Assembly: GCA_030613225.1 (NCBI GenBank)
Contig: JAUWMJ010000180.1
Location: 1-6,652, forward strand
Length of the DNA stretch: 6,652 nt
DNA from: Desulfobacterales bacterium
GTDB lineage: Bacteria; Desulfobacterota; Desulfobacteria; Desulfobacterales; JAUWMJ01
Reading direction: 5' to 3'
Part shown: positions 5,249 through 6,652 of the stretch, in pieces
Layout: each line of letters starts with the position of its first letter
Numbering within the stretch: the first letter of the stretch is position 1
The notes under the pieces: model-generated
The model's input: the letters and a program-made list of their open reading frames with translations, nothing else
Databases searched by the model: none
Told to the model about the DNA's origin: nothing
Position numbers and translations under genes: made by a program

Positions 5249-5407
5249 ATGAATGATGTTATCTGTACTTTAGCCGGACTGGAGTTATTCCCAATATATC
5301 GGTATGAAGTAACCTTACGAATACTTACCGGGGATTCAATAAAAAAGAATTTTAGTGGATATCGAAGCGTCGGGCATGTCTTTCAACCAGTTTTGCAATC
5401 AAAATGA
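5249..5407 (+). CDS. Possible short gene or remnant (52 aa)
   Basis: The frame reads MNDVICTLAGLELFPIYRYE and continues through TLRILTGDSIKKNFSGYRSVGHVF. The composition is protein-like, and the frame stays open upstream to 5207 (NHAAKQDLFDQKA) with no start codon there. The TLRxLTGDS...FSGYR pattern faintly recalls the C-terminal beta-barrel of EF-Tu-like proteins, which is only an impression. The ribosome site is weak. It may be the leftover of a longer gene, with stops beyond both ends. Confidence 0.22.
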   Translation: MNDVICTLAGLELFPIYRYEVTLRILTGDSIKKNFSGYRSVGHVFQPVLQSK

Positions 5408-5533
5408 CAATCAACCAGGCAGTACTGCAAATGTTCGAGGACCGGTAAATTTTCGACTATCTTCAAAATTGAATCGTAAATCTAAAGTATAGTACTCCGG
5501 CCATATCAGTAGAAATAAAAGATTTGATAAGTA

Positions 5534-5569
5534 CCACATATAAAATAGGCTGAAGATATTTTTATGTGG
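5534..5569 (+). promoter_or_regulatory. Inverted repeat upstream of the lipoprotein gene
   Basis: The arms CCACATATAAAATA (5534-5547) and TATTTTTATGTGG (5557-5569) pair with one unpaired base and a 9-base loop. The repeat ends 36 bp before the ATG at 5606. It could be an operator or a leader hairpin. It has no T-run. Confidence 0.35.
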
Positions 5570-5605
5570 ATTTAAGTATCACTGGAATTGTATAAGGAGG
5601 TTATA

Positions 5606-6142
5606 ATGAATCTGGGACAACTGAAAAAGAGTCTTCTATTAATCGTATTAACCTATTTAATCGGCTGCACACACAATTTTAGTGTCAAGCCGTTTCCGAT
5701 TAAACCCGATTTATTGCCGGAACTGAACATCAACAAATCGGTTAAAATTGTAAATGTCCAGGATCAAGGAAAAAATAATATATTTAAAAGTGTCGCAGGA
5801 AGTTAATGGATTGGGGATTTAGGCGAATGGACGGGGCAGGCAGTCGATCTACTTAAATTTGAACTGAATAAACAAAACGTCACTTTAACTGATGATGCAG
5901 ATAAAATATTAAAGTTGGCTATTACTGAAGGCAAGCTTATTACTGAATTTGCGGGTATCCGCTGTGTAGTGAAGCTTAAAGTTGAGGCAGGCAATGGATA
6001 TACTCAAAAATATGAAGGTAATCATCGCAATTCCTCACCGATTGCCGAGCAGGCAAGGCGCTATGCAGGTGCTGGAGCAGTTACAAAGGCAGTAACTAAT
6101 CTTCTAAATGACAGGAACATAATAGAGTATCTTGAAAATTAG
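5606..6142 (+). pseudogene. Lipoprotein gene interrupted by one in-frame TAA
   Basis: The frame from the ATG at 5606 (ribosome site AAGGAGG at 5594-5600) begins with a lipoprotein signal: MNLGQLKKSLLLIVLTYLIGC, with lipobox L-I-G-C and lipidated Cys21. After 66 residues a TAA occurs at 5804-5806. The same frame then continues without shift as WIGDLGEWTGQAVDLLKFEL and runs 111 more residues to TAG at 6140-6142. The downstream part, with a Gly/Ala-rich helix (RRYAGAGAVTKAVTNLLND) near the end, looks fully conserved in style, so the stop is probably a single-base change (for example AAA to TAA) and recent. TAA cannot encode selenocysteine or pyrrolysine. The intact product would be about 178 residues, an outer-membrane or periplasmic lipoprotein of a family I do not recognise. 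A shorter lipoprotein of 66 residues may still be made. Confidence 0.72.
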
Positions 6143-6176
6143 AAACTCTATATCCATCTACGATTTGAAAGGTTGT

Positions 6177-6257
6177 GATATCATTCATTCCAGCTCCCGG
6201 AGCTGAATCACCGATATCTCCAAAAAAATGCAAATTTTAGGAGACTTCTAAAAATTG
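6177..6257 (+). terminator. Hairpins after the lipoprotein gene
   Basis: Two hairpins lie here. The first is imperfect and spans 6177-6218: GATATC outer arms and CAGCTC/GAGCTG inner arms with a CCG loop. The second is AT-rich, CAAATTTTAG/CTAAAAATTG (6231-6240 with 6248-6257, one mismatch). They are plausible transcript ends for the gene at 5606, without a clean T-tract. Confidence 0.3.
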
Positions 6258-6295
6258 TAATATCATATTGCTCATTGAAGTTATTTTCGGCGTCT

Positions 6296-6321
6296 ACGCT
6301 TACCTGAGCAGCCCTAAGCGT
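6296..6321 (-). terminator. Stem-loop just beyond the thioesterase stop
   Basis: ACGCTTA (6296-6302) and TAAGCGT (6315-6321) form a perfect 7-bp stem with a 12-base loop, 3 bases past the end of the leftward thioesterase gene. On the minus strand it is followed by AGACGCCGAAAATAAC and not by Ts, so a factor-independent terminator is doubtful. Confidence 0.3.
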
Positions 6322-6324
6322 GGG

Positions 6325-6652
6325 TTAAGCCCTAAGTATCGGTTCGAAATCTTTTAGAGCTTTTGCGCTCATTATGTTCAGCTTTTTTGCCACTTTAGGA
6401 TCGAGAAGGGCATAGATACCCTTAGATTTCGCACAAAGAACGCCTTCTTTGTTGTATATCCTGCCCTGCATCACGGCTTCTCTATCACTTTGTTTTTTAA
6501 AAACATTCCCTTCAACCTTAAGCTCCATCCCCACGTGCACGGGTTTGATAAAATCTACTGTCATGGATTTGGTCAGGATCATCTTTTTCAACAAATATAT
6601 GGCTGACCAACTCATAATTTCATCCAGAATGGTTGATAATATGCCGCCATGA
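6325..6652 (-). CDS. PaaI-family hotdog thioesterase, N-terminus outside the window
   Basis: The visible frame is open to the right edge, so the real start lies beyond it; an internal ATG at 6613-6615 is not the likely start. The first visible residues, HGGILSTILDEIMSW, form the PaaI-type hotdog helix, with the HGG loop and the LDE acid (Asp) that serves as catalytic base in acyl-CoA thioesterases. Next come the strands MTVDFIKPVHVGMELKVEG and REAVMQGRIYNKEGVLCAKSKGIYALL, the rest of the hotdog sheet. The tail KVAKKLNI is charged. 108 residues are visible and a full protein would be about 140-160. It likely cleaves acyl-CoA thioesters in the cytosol; the acyl group is unknown. Confidence 0.82.
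   Translation of the reverse strand, partial: HGGILSTILDEIMSWSAIYLLKKMILTKSMTVDFIKPVHVGMELKVEGNVFKKQSDREAVMQGRIYNKEGVLCAKSKGIYALLDPKVAKKLNIMSAKALKDFEPILRA

Larger units (their letters stand above)
5181..5605. other. Gene-poor stretch with possible gene remnants
   Basis: No gene longer than about 60 codons lies here. Features seen are a short plus-strand frame (5249-5407), a hydrophobic minus-strand fragment (5352-5456) and a hairpin just before the lipoprotein gene (5534-5569). There is no clear promoter. The stretch may be decayed coding DNA. Confidence 0.4.

Noticed and set aside
5588..5605. Upstream TTG start for the lipoprotein gene
   Set aside because: It would place the ribosome site AAGGAGG inside the coding sequence. 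The ATG at 5606 has correct spacing and gives a clean lipoprotein signal.
5804..5806. Stop recoding as selenocysteine or pyrrolysine
   Set aside because: The codon is TAA; selenocysteine uses TGA and pyrrolysine TAG.
6449..6652. Plus-strand frame at the right edge
   Set aside because: It is antisense to the hotdog thioesterase, whose HGG and LDE motifs continue to the window edge.

Overview
The window looks like chromosomal accessory DNA from a strictly anaerobic, moderately AT-rich bacterium, most likely a sulfate-reducing Desulfobacterales-type deltaproteobacterium. This placement is an inference. It rests on perfect FNR/CRP-type boxes, small Cys-rich proteins of a kind typical of anaerobes, and several MITE-like palindromic elements of a style I associate with that group. 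There are no rRNA, tRNA, CRISPR or transposase genes.

Layout. Positions 1-430 hold two related imperfect palindromes (one cut by the window edge, one at 283-430). The right end of the second supplies the stop codon of a leftward metallo-beta-lactamase-fold hydrolase (428-1126). Positions 1140-1633 hold a perfect FNR-type box (1380-1393), then a 159-bp MITE-like element (1421-1579) flanked by TATAA repeats. The element appears to have inserted into the -10 box of the FNR-type promoter that drives a zinc-ribbon protein (1634-1876) and an unlisted 58-residue helical protein (1878-2054). A bicistronic AbiE type IV toxin-antitoxin module follows at 2309-3986, with its own TTGACA promoter and a candidate operator; its DNA is visibly less AT-rich than its flanks, suggesting horizontal acquisition. 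Convergent to it is a small cupin gene (4085-4450, minus), which has a second perfect FNR-type box upstream. Then come a stand-alone AlaX-like tRNA-editing protein (4746-5180), a gene-poor stretch (5181-5605), a lipoprotein gene broken by one in-frame TAA (5606-6142), and the C-terminal part of a PaaI/hotdog thioesterase (6325 to the right edge, minus).

How the parts work together. Only the abiEi-abiEii pair and the zinc-ribbon/58-aa pair look like true operons. The rest are single genes with separate promoters. The two FNR-type boxes suggest that the small Cys-rich pair and the cupin answer to the same FNR/CRP-family regulator. No large undescribed system is evident. The most unusual signals are the MITE-like insertion that splits an FNR-type promoter, the small-protein pair, and the interrupted lipoprotein.
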